A stretch of 64,000 nt of DNA from contig CAYXYB010000001.1 in the NCBI GenBank assembly GCA_964469215.1, forward strand, positions 797,704 through 861,703. The letters run 5' to 3'. The DNA is from SKPS01 sp964469215. Lineage in GTDB: Bacteria; Bacteroidota; Bacteroidia; Bacteroidales; SKPS01. Below the pieces are notes generated by a model. That model had not been told where the DNA came from. It worked only from the letters and a program-made list of their open reading frames with translations, and ran no database searches. The translations under genes and the position numbers were made by a program. Below, in pieces: positions 51,670 through 60,058 of the stretch; within the stretch, counting starts at the first letter, position 1, and each line of letters starts with the position of its first letter.

Positions 51670-52278
51670 TTAAATCTGATCACCCTTCTTTTTCAGGAAG
51701 TTATAAAGGAGTTCACGTGCCCGGAAAAGCTGTGCTTTTACCGTACCCAATGGTAGGTTGAGCTCTTCGGCAAGCTCTTCATATGACAACTCGTCAAAAT
51801 ACCTTAGTGTGATCAGCTTTTTGTAATGCGGTTTAAGTTTGTCGACGACTTCACGCATAAGCTGAGCTTTCTGTTGCCTGATAAGCTCCTCTTCGGGGTC
51901 AGGTGTGTCAGAAGGGACAGAAAACGAAGTTTCTGATCCATCATCATGTTCATACATCTGATCGAGTGACAGGGTAGCTTTTCGTTTTCTGCGTATAAAA
52001 TCTATACAGTTGTTTGTTGCGATTTTAAACAACCAGGTAGAAAAGGCAAATTCAGGGGTGTAATGCTTCAGGCTGCGGAATGCCTTGCCGAATGCTTCAA
52101 TGGTGAGATCCTCAGCATCAATAGGATTGGTTGTCATTTTCAGAAGCATGAAGTAAACGTTGTCGCGATAATTCTTCATCAATTCAGCAAAAGCATACTG
52201 GTCACCATGATCCCTTGCCTTGATAACAAGCTGGAGATCGCGACGGGCTTTTTCGGTCAGGTTTTCGTTTACTTCCAT
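51670..52278 (-). CDS. ECF-type RNA polymerase sigma factor
   Basis: This 202-residue sigma-70 family factor has region 2 (FAELMKNYRDNVYFMLLKMT, DAEDLTIEAFGKAFRSL, FSTWLFKIATNNCIDFIRR) and region 4 (LITLRYFDELSYEELAEEL, LPLGTVKAQLFRAREL). A charged linker of about 40 residues joins them. No anti-sigma gene lies next to it. It overlaps the end of the upstream glycosyltransferase gene by 10 bases, so the two are co-expressed. Its regulon is unknown. Confidence 0.93.
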   Translation of the reverse strand: MEVNENLTEKARRDLQLVIKARDHGDQYAFAELMKNYRDNVYFMLLKMTTNPIDAEDLTIEAFGKAFRSLKHYTPEFAFSTWLFKIATNNCIDFIRRKRKATLSLDQMYEHDDGSETSFSVPSDTPDPEEELIRQQKAQLMREVVDKLKPHYKKLITLRYFDELSYEELAEELNLPLGTVKAQLFRARELLYNFLKKKGDQI

Positions 52279-53438
52279 CTTGCAGGTTTACTGAATATAT
52301 TGGCGCTTACAGCCAAGATATGCAGGAACATCAGACTTAACTCCATAAAGGGCGAAAGTACATATAAAATTTTTATACGGAGTTTTTTTGTTGTTATTTT
52401 TATAATAATACACTGACTAATCCAACGTAATGTAAAAGCTATCATTGTGATGAAGACAAAATTCATCATCACAATATTCAGGATTAAAAATGCAAAGAAC
52501 AGGAACTGTGAGAGGGAAATTAACCCAAGAATAATTTTATGTGATGGCCTGTAGTATCTTGCTGTAGTAAAATGGCGCCTCTTCTGAATAAGGTAATGTC
52601 TGAGATTCGTAACGGGCCGTGAAAAGGTATGGGCATCGGGATGGATACGGATATTTACTGCAGAAACTTTAGAGGCCTGATTTACAAAAAGGTCATCATC
52701 ACCGCTGGAGATCATGTAATGGGATATAAATCCTTTTTGTCTCATAAACAATGATTTTCGGTAAGCAAGGTTTCTGCCTACACCCATATAAGGTATGTTT
52801 GCGATGGCGAAACTAAGGTATTGGATAGCTATCATAAAGGTTTCGAACCTTATCAAAGCATTTAGTAAACCCGGCTTTTTCATATACTGTCCTACTCCCA
52901 ACACAATACCTGTATCGTTGATAAAACCGCTTTGCATATGGTTGAGCCAATGTGGCGAGGCCGGCTTGCAATCGGCATCAGTAAACACGAGTATGTCGTT
53001 TTTTGCGGCTCTGATACCGAGAGAAAGAGGAAATTTCTTGCCTTTGAAGAAGTTGAGGTTCCTTTCAAGGGTGATAACCTTCAGGTTTTCGTATTGTTCC
53101 TGAAAGTTACGCAACAGGGTAGCAGAGTCGTCTGTAGATTCATTATTTACGACGATCACCTCAAAATCGGGATATTCCTGTTCAAGTATAGCAGGAAGGT
53201 TTTCATAGAGGTTAAGGTATTCGTCTCGTGCAGCAATAATTACCGAAACAGGGGGTTTGGGATCGAGAAGCTTCAGTTCCGGCATCCTGCAGGTTGCCAT
53301 CCTCAGGTAGAAAAACCAATACAGGATAAGCTGCAGCACAAAGACACAGACAAAAAACCAGAACATAAAATGGCTTATTCCCGGAGGTGTGGTGGTGAGC
53401 TTTTCCCACTCAAGTATCAAAGGGTACAAATAGTGCAT
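52269..53438 (-). CDS. Membrane-bound family 2 glycosyltransferase
   Basis: This 389-residue protein has an N-terminal helix (about 24-46), a GT-A domain (VSVIIAARDEYLNLYENLPAI, VIVVNNESTDDSA, VFTDADCKP, SSGDDDLFV, RHYLIQKRRHF as a QxxRW-like element) and C-terminal helices from about residue 310. This layout fits processive or lipid-linked sugar transfer at the inner membrane. The donor and product are unknown. ATG 53438 is chosen because it lies at the predicted transcription start. An in-frame TTG two codons earlier lies inside the -7 box. Confidence 0.9.
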   Translation of the reverse strand: MHYLYPLILEWEKLTTTPPGISHFMFWFFVCVFVLQLILYWFFYLRMATCRMPELKLLDPKPPVSVIIAARDEYLNLYENLPAILEQEYPDFEVIVVNNESTDDSATLLRNFQEQYENLKVITLERNLNFFKGKKFPLSLGIRAAKNDILVFTDADCKPASPHWLNHMQSGFINDTGIVLGVGQYMKKPGLLNALIRFETFMIAIQYLSFAIANIPYMGVGRNLAYRKSLFMRQKGFISHYMISSGDDDLFVNQASKVSAVNIRIHPDAHTFSRPVTNLRHYLIQKRRHFTTARYYRPSHKIILGLISLSQFLFFAFLILNIVMMNFVFITMIAFTLRWISQCIIIKITTKKLRIKILYVLSPFMELSLMFLHILAVSANIFSKPARWK

Positions 53439-53440
53439 GG

Positions 53441-53449
53441 GCAAAAGTA
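53441..53449 (-). promoter_or_regulatory. -7 box of the glycosyltransferase-sigma operon (TACTTTTGC), leaderless arrangement
   Basis: On the minus strand TACTTTTGC is followed by CC and then ATG. The A of the start codon is four bases after the box G, exactly the predicted +1. Confidence 0.55.
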
Positions 53450-53516
53450 ATCAGTTTATGGAAAATGCATACAAGTTGTTAATATCTTTATTATAATCTT
53501 TGTGTTGATGAATGAT

Positions 53517-53524
53517 TATTTTTG
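53517..53524 (+). promoter_or_regulatory. -7 box of tgt (TATTTTTG)
   Basis: TATTTTTG gives a start near 53528, 14 bases before ATG 53542. AGAAAAGG in the leader may serve as a ribosome site. The promoter lies after the upstream in-frame ATG 53512, which excludes that longer start. Confidence 0.6.
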
Positions 53525-53541
53525 TGGCAGAGAAAAGGGTG

Positions 53542-54672
53542 ATGAAATTCCACATCGAAGCGAACGATTCTTCAACTTCGGCAAGGGCCGGTGTAATAAC
53601 TACCGACCACGGCGAGGTTCCAACACCTGTATTTATGCCTGTTGGAACAGCAGGTACCGTTAAGGCAATGCACATGCATGATCTGCAGGAGGTTGTAAAT
53701 GCCGACATCATCCTTAGCAACACATATCATCTTTATCTAAGGCCAGGCACAGAAATTCTGCAACGTGTCGGCGGGCTTCATCGTTTCATTGGATGGGACA
53801 GGCCTTTGCTGACAGATAGCGGAGGCTACCAGGTTTATTCGCTGGCAGAGCAACGGAAAATAGTGGAAGATGGTGTGAAGTTCCGCTCTCATATTGATGG
53901 CTCTGCACATTTGTTTACACCTGAAAATGTAATTGAGATACAGCGCATTATCGGAGCTGACATCATAATGGCTTTTGACGAATGTACTCCATATCCGTGT
54001 GAATATGGCTATGCACGAAATTCGATGGAACTGACTCATCGCTGGCTTAAAAGATGCATCAGTTATTTCGAAAATTGCAGTCCACTTTACGGGCATAGCC
54101 AGGCACTGTTTCCGATAGTACAGGGAAGCGTTTACCGTGATCTCAGGATCATAAGTGCCGAAGAGATTTCTGGCGCCGGTGCTGAAGGGAATGCTATTGG
54201 GGGGCTTTCGGTAGGTGAGCCTGCTGAGGTGATGTATGAAATTACAGAACTGGTATGCAGCATTCTGCCCGCTGACAGGCCACGGTATCTGATGGGGGTT
54301 GGAACACCGGTAAACATTCTTGAATGTATTGCACTTGGTGTGGATATGTTCGATTGTGTGATGCCAACAAGAAACGCCAGAAACGGGATGCTTTTTACCA
54401 GGCATGGTATCATCAATATAAGGAACCGGAAATGGATTGATGACTTTTCACCTATTGACACTGAAGGGACGATAAGAACAGACCATGAATGTTCACGCAG
54501 CTATCTGAGACATCTGTTCATCTCCGGAGAGATGACAGGCCCGATGATTGCAACTATGCATAATCTTACCTTTTATCTTGATCTGATGAGAGAAGCAAGA
54601 GAACACATCATTGAAGGCGATTTCGCAACCTGGAAAGATTACCTTTTGCCAAAACTAAGGAACCGGCTCTGA
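53542..54672 (+). CDS. tgt: Queuine tRNA-ribosyltransferase
   Basis: This 376-residue TIM-barrel enzyme exchanges guanine 34 of GUN-anticodon tRNAs for preQ1. Marks are TPVFMPVGTAGTVKAM, LSNTYHLYLRPG, LTDSGGYQVYSL with the catalytic Asp, MAFDECTPYP, IVQGSVYRDLR, GGLSVGEPAEVMYE, LMGVGTPVNILE and MPTRNARNG. The zinc-ligand region of bacterial Tgt (usually CxCxxC) reads DHECSRSYLRHLF here, so the first cysteines appear changed. That may matter for zinc binding. The stop overlaps the lptG-like start. Confidence 0.95.
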   Translation: MKFHIEANDSSTSARAGVITTDHGEVPTPVFMPVGTAGTVKAMHMHDLQEVVNADIILSNTYHLYLRPGTEILQRVGGLHRFIGWDRPLLTDSGGYQVYSLAEQRKIVEDGVKFRSHIDGSAHLFTPENVIEIQRIIGADIIMAFDECTPYPCEYGYARNSMELTHRWLKRCISYFENCSPLYGHSQALFPIVQGSVYRDLRIISAEEISGAGAEGNAIGGLSVGEPAEVMYEITELVCSILPADRPRYLMGVGTPVNILECIALGVDMFDCVMPTRNARNGMLFTRHGIINIRNRKWIDDFSPIDTEGTIRTDHECSRSYLRHLFISGEMTGPMIATMHNLTFYLDLMREAREHIIEGDFATWKDYLLPKLRNRL

Positions 54673-55748
54673 TGAAACTGATAGACCTCTATATCTTCAG
54701 AAAATTTGTAGCTACATTCCTGTTTGTGAATTTGTTGCTCACTATGATCATAGTTATTTTCGATATCTCTGAAAAGATTGACGATTTCCTTGAGAACAGC
54801 GTGCCATTCTCTGCAGTAGTTTTCGACTACTATCTCAATTTTATACCTTTCATGCTCAATATGTTCATTGGGCTCATCACCTTTATTGTGGTTATTTATT
54901 TTACTTCCAGGCTTGCATTCAACACTGAGATCATTGCCATGCTTGCTGCCGGTATCAGTTTCAGGCGACTGCTGGTACCTTACCTGGCAACAGCACTTTT
55001 GCTGGCGATACTATCGTTTTCGCTTAGCAATTTCCTGATTCCCAAAGCCAACAAGGTGCGAATGGATTTTGAACTGCAATATATGGGTAAACATAAGCCC
55101 AGGTATGAGAGCTTCATGCATTTTCAGATCTCTCCGGGGATGTTCATATCAGTACAGAATTTTGATCCATTTTCAAATTCAGGCTATAATGCCATTCTTT
55201 GCCACATTGATGACAGCAAGGTTAAAGAGGTAGTCACATCCGAGATGCTGAGATGGGATTCGGTAAAGGGCACATGGTTGTTCGATCAGTACACAATACG
55301 TTGGATTGAGGGGGATCGTGAAAAATTGGTAAGCGGGCCGCTTCTTGATACGGTTCTGGCAGTTGGGCCGAAGGACCTTACCACAAGGGTTATATCTGTT
55401 GAGCACATGGGTTTTAGACAACTCAGGCAGTTTATCGCCGGCAGCAGGATTCGCGGCACTGAAAATATAATTTTCTATGAGGTTGAGAAGCATAAACGGC
55501 TTGCATATCCATTTGCAACAATAATACTCACTCTTATCGGGGTTTCACTTTCGAGCCGTAAAGTGAGGGGAGGTATTGGCCTCCATATTGCAATGGGGCT
55601 TTTAGCTTCATTCAGTTATATTCTGTTCATGAAGTTTTCGGAGACGTTTGCCACAAATGGCAATCTTCAACCGTTTATTGCTGCCTGGCTGCCTAACGTT
55701 TTATTTTTTGCGTTGGCAATCTGGTTTGTCAGAAGAGCACCGAAATAG
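54672..55748 (+). CDS. LptF/LptG-family LPS export permease
   Basis: This 358-residue inner-membrane permease has six helices, three before and three after a periplasmic beta-jelly-roll domain (about 125-260). MKLIDLYIFRKFVATFLFVN and FLIPKANKVRMDFE are conserved. It works with LptBFGC to lift lipopolysaccharide to the outer membrane. Its ATG overlaps the tgt stop by one base, a pairing common in Bacteroidota. Confidence 0.92.
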   Translation: MKLIDLYIFRKFVATFLFVNLLLTMIIVIFDISEKIDDFLENSVPFSAVVFDYYLNFIPFMLNMFIGLITFIVVIYFTSRLAFNTEIIAMLAAGISFRRLLVPYLATALLLAILSFSLSNFLIPKANKVRMDFELQYMGKHKPRYESFMHFQISPGMFISVQNFDPFSNSGYNAILCHIDDSKVKEVVTSEMLRWDSVKGTWLFDQYTIRWIEGDREKLVSGPLLDTVLAVGPKDLTTRVISVEHMGFRQLRQFIAGSRIRGTENIIFYEVEKHKRLAYPFATIILTLIGVSLSSRKVRGGIGLHIAMGLLASFSYILFMKFSETFATNGNLQPFIAAWLPNVLFFALAIWFVRRAPK

Positions 55749-55754
55749 AATTCT

Positions 55755-56708
55755 TTATCCTGGCATATAACAATTACCATAACCCCGGTTTTTTAAGGTT
55801 TTAACTATTTGCTTAAAAGGGAAAGGCAATCTGTTCATCCTGAAAAACCAATAGTGTTCCATAGATGATCCGAATGAAGCATAAAATCTTGCAAGCCCGG
55901 TATCCATGGATCCTTCAAAATCGAGTTTGATAGCGCTGCCTGCAAACTCCCTAATCACATGATCCAATAACAAGGGCATTGCCCCTTTTTCTTTTCCTTC
56001 ATCTGAAAGACCGGAAAAAAGAAAAACGATCCTCTCCTTGTCGAACATAAAAAGCGCACCGGCAAGAAGTTGATTGGCATTGTTGTAAACACCCCATGAG
56101 CGTGCCATACCCCGGTGTTCTGCTTCGTGATAAAGCCTTCGTAATCTGAAATACCCCGGGTCGTTATGATTTTCAATACCGGCACCACGGTTGTTGCTGA
56201 AAAGCTCCGTTATTAATGTAATATCAGGGTGTAATACTACCTGCAATCCTGCTGCCTCCCCCTTTTTTATGTTACGCAGAAGATTTTCAGAGTATCCCTG
56301 TTTTAAAAAGCTGTATTTTGCTGAGAGATCGAGAACGTAATTGTTATATGCAATAGTCTGGTGTTTTGTAGGAAATGATGAGGTATTGAGAAATATTTCA
56401 GCAAACCTGAATTTTCGTGGCAGGGCGTAAAGAAAATCATCAGCGAGAAATGAAGATACCTGAATGCAGCTTACCGGCCCAAGCTGTTGGGCGTAAGGTG
56501 GTTGATAAAGATAGCTGATCCCGTACTTCCGTCTCAGGGGTAAAGGGAACACTGCCGAGTAGTTTCCCACAACAAGTGCATCCCACTCGTCACAAATAAT
56601 GTCCAGATACCATGAGAATGCATAAACAAGGGGGTTAAGGGCACTTGCAATACAGCCGTCCCACAGTTTTCTGTCAACATCTTTGTTCTTCAGATATCTG
56701 ATAGTCAT
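55755..56708 (-). CDS. GNAT/FemAB-like acyltransferase
   Basis: This 317-residue protein resembles FemAB/BioF2-type double-GNAT enzymes: NPLVYAFSWYLDIICDEWDALV at the start, then YSENLLRNIKKGEAAGLQV, GVYNNANQLLAGALFMFDKERIVFLFSG and LDFEGSMDTGLARFYASFGS. Such enzymes transfer amino acids or acyl groups to cell-wall or surface glycans. The substrate is unknown. It follows the deacetylase gene by 11 bases and may act on the same envelope polymer. Confidence 0.75.
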   Translation of the reverse strand: MTIRYLKNKDVDRKLWDGCIASALNPLVYAFSWYLDIICDEWDALVVGNYSAVFPLPLRRKYGISYLYQPPYAQQLGPVSCIQVSSFLADDFLYALPRKFRFAEIFLNTSSFPTKHQTIAYNNYVLDLSAKYSFLKQGYSENLLRNIKKGEAAGLQVVLHPDITLITELFSNNRGAGIENHNDPGYFRLRRLYHEAEHRGMARSWGVYNNANQLLAGALFMFDKERIVFLFSGLSDEGKEKGAMPLLLDHVIREFAGSAIKLDFEGSMDTGLARFYASFGSSMEHYWFFRMNRLPFPFKQIVKTLKNRGYGNCYMPG

Positions 56709-56719
56709 TATTAAGTCAT

Positions 56720-58096
56720 TTAATAAACCTGAAAAAGATCAGTGCCACTGTTTTTGATTCGTCCGGAAAAACCCGAGCAATAATTCACGAGGTATCTGTA
56801 CACGGGAGTCCAGCCTTTCCACCTTGCTGAACCATCAAGGCTTTCGTTGTGCCAAAGACTTACAAACATACCATTATTATGATATACCACATCGGCAAGC
56901 TCCCTTATTATGTCCGTTGCCTGTACAGGATTCATGGACAGATAGTCACGGAGGGTGCCATCCATTACTGTGATGGGGTAAATCAGCAATGGTAGTTCTT
57001 TTTCAGAAATAAGGTCGTAGAATTTGAAAGGGTTACATGTGCCTGCCCTGAAACCGGGTTCGGCAGCAAAACCCATCGAATACTCCTCTCCTATGCCAAG
57101 CTCCTGCAGATGGCGGTAGGTACCGGGCAGACTGAAACGAAGAAAGTGTTGCCGGCTGCGGATAACAGCGTTCCCGGTGATATCTCTGAGAAGAGCAGTT
57201 TCATAAGCTGTTTCCCCTTTATCATTGCTTGTTTCATAGGATGGATGGATGCCGGAAAGATAGTTTTGGCAAAGGCTAAGTATCAGTGCCCTGTAATGCC
57301 TGTTTGCAGGGTGCTGATTCTTGTTATACCTGTTGTATTTTCCCAGAAGGAAAAAGAAAACCGGTGTGACAGTGTCTTTGTGTATTTCTGATATGATTGT
57401 GTAAGTGTCAAAAGGATCAGGTTTTAACCCGGCAAGAACTGCTATTCTTTCTGCAGCTTCTTTTAACTTTCCATACAAGAATGCTTTGATGACTCCACCG
57501 AAACTCCTTATGCAGGGTTTATGCCTGTATGCCCATGCACTGTCAATATCTATTGTGGGTACAAACCTGAAATGTTTCTGATGCAGTTCTGCTCCGGGGT
57601 ATTTTTTCATAAGCCTTGAGATCATGAACTGTCGCCAGATGTCAACAAGAGGTTTTCGCAGAAGGCCGAATCTGAAAAGCAACGATTGTGATGCAGGGAA
57701 TCTGCCATGGACATCCGGTTTAAAGGGCTGGTACTCTTCATATCTGCTGAGCAGCCAGAAAGTGGCGGCAAAGACATCGAAGCTGACTAGAGCTCCCGGA
57801 TGATCAGTTGCGTACATTACAGGCACCTCTTCAAGGAAGGTTATATCCGGTTTATGGTCATTGATACCTGTTTCGAAAAGCAGCCCCACAGCAGGAATCA
57901 GAGGAATTTCAGGATTTGGGGATGAACCATAAGCCAGAAGAATCCCCGGGGCATTGATGATCTCCTGAGTCGAGCTGGTAAAAATTACACAATAGTCTTC
58001 AACAGTGCTGAAAAAGGATGTGGCAGCATACCTGAGTCGCGGGGTGGCGGGTGCCTCACTGTAAATCCATATTGCTTTTTCCTGAGCCATGGTCAT
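56720..58096 (-). CDS. Polysaccharide deacetylase-like protein (DUF7033-type)
   Basis: This 458-residue protein has an N-terminal domain (SFDVFAATFWLLSRYEEYQ) like the DUF7033 extension of Bacteroidota deacetylases. The region from about 190 on resembles NodB-type polysaccharide deacetylases (RFVPTIDIDSAWAYRHKP with a D-x-D near the metal site, IHPSYETSNDKG, RQHFLRFSLPGTYRHL, MFVSLWHNESL). It probably deacetylates a cell-surface sugar. Its start overlaps the radC stop by 4 bases (ATGA). Confidence 0.75.
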   Translation of the reverse strand: MTMAQEKAIWIYSEAPATPRLRYAATSFFSTVEDYCVIFTSSTQEIINAPGILLAYGSSPNPEIPLIPAVGLLFETGINDHKPDITFLEEVPVMYATDHPGALVSFDVFAATFWLLSRYEEYQPFKPDVHGRFPASQSLLFRFGLLRKPLVDIWRQFMISRLMKKYPGAELHQKHFRFVPTIDIDSAWAYRHKPCIRSFGGVIKAFLYGKLKEAAERIAVLAGLKPDPFDTYTIISEIHKDTVTPVFFFLLGKYNRYNKNQHPANRHYRALILSLCQNYLSGIHPSYETSNDKGETAYETALLRDITGNAVIRSRQHFLRFSLPGTYRHLQELGIGEEYSMGFAAEPGFRAGTCNPFKFYDLISEKELPLLIYPITVMDGTLRDYLSMNPVQATDIIRELADVVYHNNGMFVSLWHNESLDGSARWKGWTPVYRYLVNYCSGFSGRIKNSGTDLFQVY

Positions 58097-58797
58097 ATCA
58101 AACCGTGATCAGCAAAGCTAAAGTATTTTTCATCACCCACAATCAGATGATCAAGAATCTGCACCTCCATCACCTTTGCAAGCTGGCAGATTTTTTCTGT
58201 CAGAGTTTTGTCCTGTTCCGATGGTGTAACAGATCCTGAAGGATGGTTATGGTAAAGCAGCAGCCCTGAAGCTCTGTATTCTGCAACCAGAGAGTAGATT
58301 TTTTTAATGTCAACAACGGTACCTGCAAGTCCGCCCTTGCTGATCTGAATGGTTTTTATCAGAAAGTTGGCGCGGTTTACAAGTGAAATCCAGAACTCCT
58401 CATGATTAATACCAGACAGGAATGGTTGGATCACCTCCCATGCTGATTGAGACGACATGATTTTAGTCTGCTGTGTAACCACTTCAGAACGATGCCTTCT
58501 TCCAAGTATAAAGGCTGACAGTATTTTTGTTGCAGAGGCAAAACCGATACCTTTAATCTTCATCAATTCTGCCAGTGAGGCCGATTCGATTTTGTGAAGT
58601 GAATTATCGAAATGTGAAAGAAGCTTTCTGCTCAGTTCAACTGCCGATTCTTCCCTGGTTCCGTTGCCAATGATTATAGCAAGCAGTTCAGCAGTGCTTA
58701 CGCCTCCACTCCCCAGGTTTACCAGCTTCTCCCGTGGCCGCTCCTCAACAGACCAACCCTTTATACTTATCCGTGAACTGTTGTTATACTTCATCAC
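58093..58797 (-). CDS. radC: RadC family JAB-domain protein
   Basis: This 234-residue protein has an N-terminal helix-hairpin-helix (LAELMKIKGIGFASATKILSAF) and a C-terminal JAB/MPN domain with the zinc motif LYHNHPSGSVTPSEQDKTLT. Despite the historical link with repair, RadC has no proven role in recombination, and its peptidase or nuclease activity is unresolved. It is first in a three-gene operon with the deacetylase and acyltransferase genes. Confidence 0.93.
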   Translation of the reverse strand: MMKYNNSSRISIKGWSVEERPREKLVNLGSGGVSTAELLAIIIGNGTREESAVELSRKLLSHFDNSLHKIESASLAELMKIKGIGFASATKILSAFILGRRHRSEVVTQQTKIMSSQSAWEVIQPFLSGINHEEFWISLVNRANFLIKTIQISKGGLAGTVVDIKKIYSLVAEYRASGLLLYHNHPSGSVTPSEQDKTLTEKICQLAKVMEVQILDHLIVGDEKYFSFADHGLI

Positions 58798-58921
58798 AAG
58801 GCCTTCATTCTAAGGTTTTTCTTATTTTTCCAGGAACTACATATGCCGGATTGCAGACCGGCTGGCAACAATCCCCGCATCCTGGCAAATAATGTATAGT
58901 TGCCTGAGGTGCTGAAAACGG

Positions 58922-58953
58922 AAAAAAAAAGGTGCTCTTTTCAGAGCACCTTT
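58922..58953 (-). terminator. Rho-independent terminator of rpsT
   Basis: On the minus strand AAAGGTGCTCT, loop GAAA, then AGAGCACCTTT forms a perfect stem followed by further T (nine in total). It lies 24 bases after the rpsT stop. Confidence 0.9.
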
Positions 58954-58976
58954 GGAAATATGATTGGTTTTACCTA

Positions 58977-59231
58977 TCAGGACAAGGAATTAGCAAGACG
59001 CATTAACTTCGACTTGAGATTCCCTGCCTTATTTTTATGTATTACATTCCTTTTTGCATTCTTATCAATGAGTGAGATAAGTTCCGGAAGGCTTTTTGTG
59101 GCCTCTGCACTATCTGTAAGTGAACGGAACCTGCGGATGGCATTACGCATGGTTTTCCCGTAATACCTGTTTCTGATCTTCCTTGTTTCGTTTGAACGAA
59201 TCCTCTTCAATGCTGATTTGTGATGTGCCAT
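58977..59231 (-). CDS. rpsT: Small ribosomal subunit protein bS20
   Basis: This 84-residue S20 opens MAHHKSALKRIRSNETRKIR and continues MRNAIRRFRSLTDSAEATK, then IDKNAKRNVIHKNKAGNLKSKL. The start follows from the family N-terminus, and 15 extra upstream codons were rejected. It is a single-gene unit with a consensus promoter and strong terminator. It primes assembly of the 30S body. Confidence 0.97.
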   Translation of the reverse strand: MAHHKSALKRIRSNETRKIRNRYYGKTMRNAIRRFRSLTDSAEATKSLPELISLIDKNAKRNVIHKNKAGNLKSKLMRLANSLS

Positions 59232-59272
59232 ATTCGCTTTTCTGTTAAAATTCCTGGTCTGTTTTTGAGGTT

Positions 59273-59302
59273 GCAAATTTAGAACATTTTTTAATACTGC
59301 AA
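59273..59302 (-). promoter_or_regulatory. rpsT promoter (TTG-N18-TAAATTTGC)
   Basis: On the minus strand TTG, 18 bases, then TAAATTTGC (59281-59273). The leader of rpsT is about 39 bases. Confidence 0.65.
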
Positions 59303-59438
59303 TATCAGGTCGATATATTTTTTTTAGAACACAATTCTGCTTCTGATTGTTTAATGAAAAATAAATATCATTAGGTTTGCATCACCTGGTGCACTTGATT
59401 ATGTATTGCTTTTTTAATAAATATATCCTGATAACCAT

Positions 59439-60029
59439 ATGAGTGCTGATGCTCTTATAACGCTCATTGTTATCCTTATAGCTATAGTTTTTTTTGCAAC
59501 CGAACTGTTGTCTGTAGATCTGGTAGCAATACTGGTCATGGTTGCATTGATTCTCACCGTTGTGATCACTCCTGAGGAGGGTGTGGAGGGTTTCAGCAAC
59601 GAAGCAACGATTACCGTTTCCTTCATGTTTGTTTTGAGTTTTGCTTTACTAAAAACAGGGGTGTTGCAGTTTCTGGCATTTATGTTATCCGGGGTATTTA
59701 AGCGAAGGCCGAATGGTGGTTTGTTGCTAACGATGCTGATGATAGCTACAATTTCTGCTTTTATGAACAACACTCCTGTAGTTGCTGTATTTATTCCCGT
59801 GGTGTTGCAGATAGCTCAGGCTTCGGGGCAGAACCCGCAGAAAATGTTGATACCACTGTCATTTGCCGCTTCAGCAAGCTTTATGACACCTATAGGATAC
59901 CAGACCAACACAATGGTTTACATCGCTGGACAGTACAGGTTTGCCGATTTTCTCAAAGTCGGAACATTCCTGAACCTGGTTTTCCGGATCCTCGCAACAT
60001 CTTTGATGCCAATGATATATCCCTTTTAA
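59439..60029 (+). pseudogene. Internally deleted SLC13-family permease (half-size)
   Basis: A normal member is about 600 residues with TrkA-C domains in the middle. This frame has only 196. Residues 1-145 match the N-terminus (VITPEEGVEGFSNEATITV, MNNTPVVAVFIPVVLQIAQ, KMLIPLSFA). The sequence then passes directly into the C-terminus (SASFMTPIGYQTNTMVY, GQYRFADFLKVG, ending MIYPF). The junction lies where the two halves of the fold share a similar S/A-F-A segment, so a recombination between internal repeats is likely. The frame is open, so a product could form, but it lacks most of the transport core. A misassembly is possible. Confidence 0.7.
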
Positions 60030-60058
60030 ATGAACCTCATCTGAACATAAAATCTTCA

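Noticed and set aside
53737..54405. 222-codon open frame antisense to tgt
   Set aside because: The sense strand encodes all Tgt motifs and the antisense product has no recognisable pattern.
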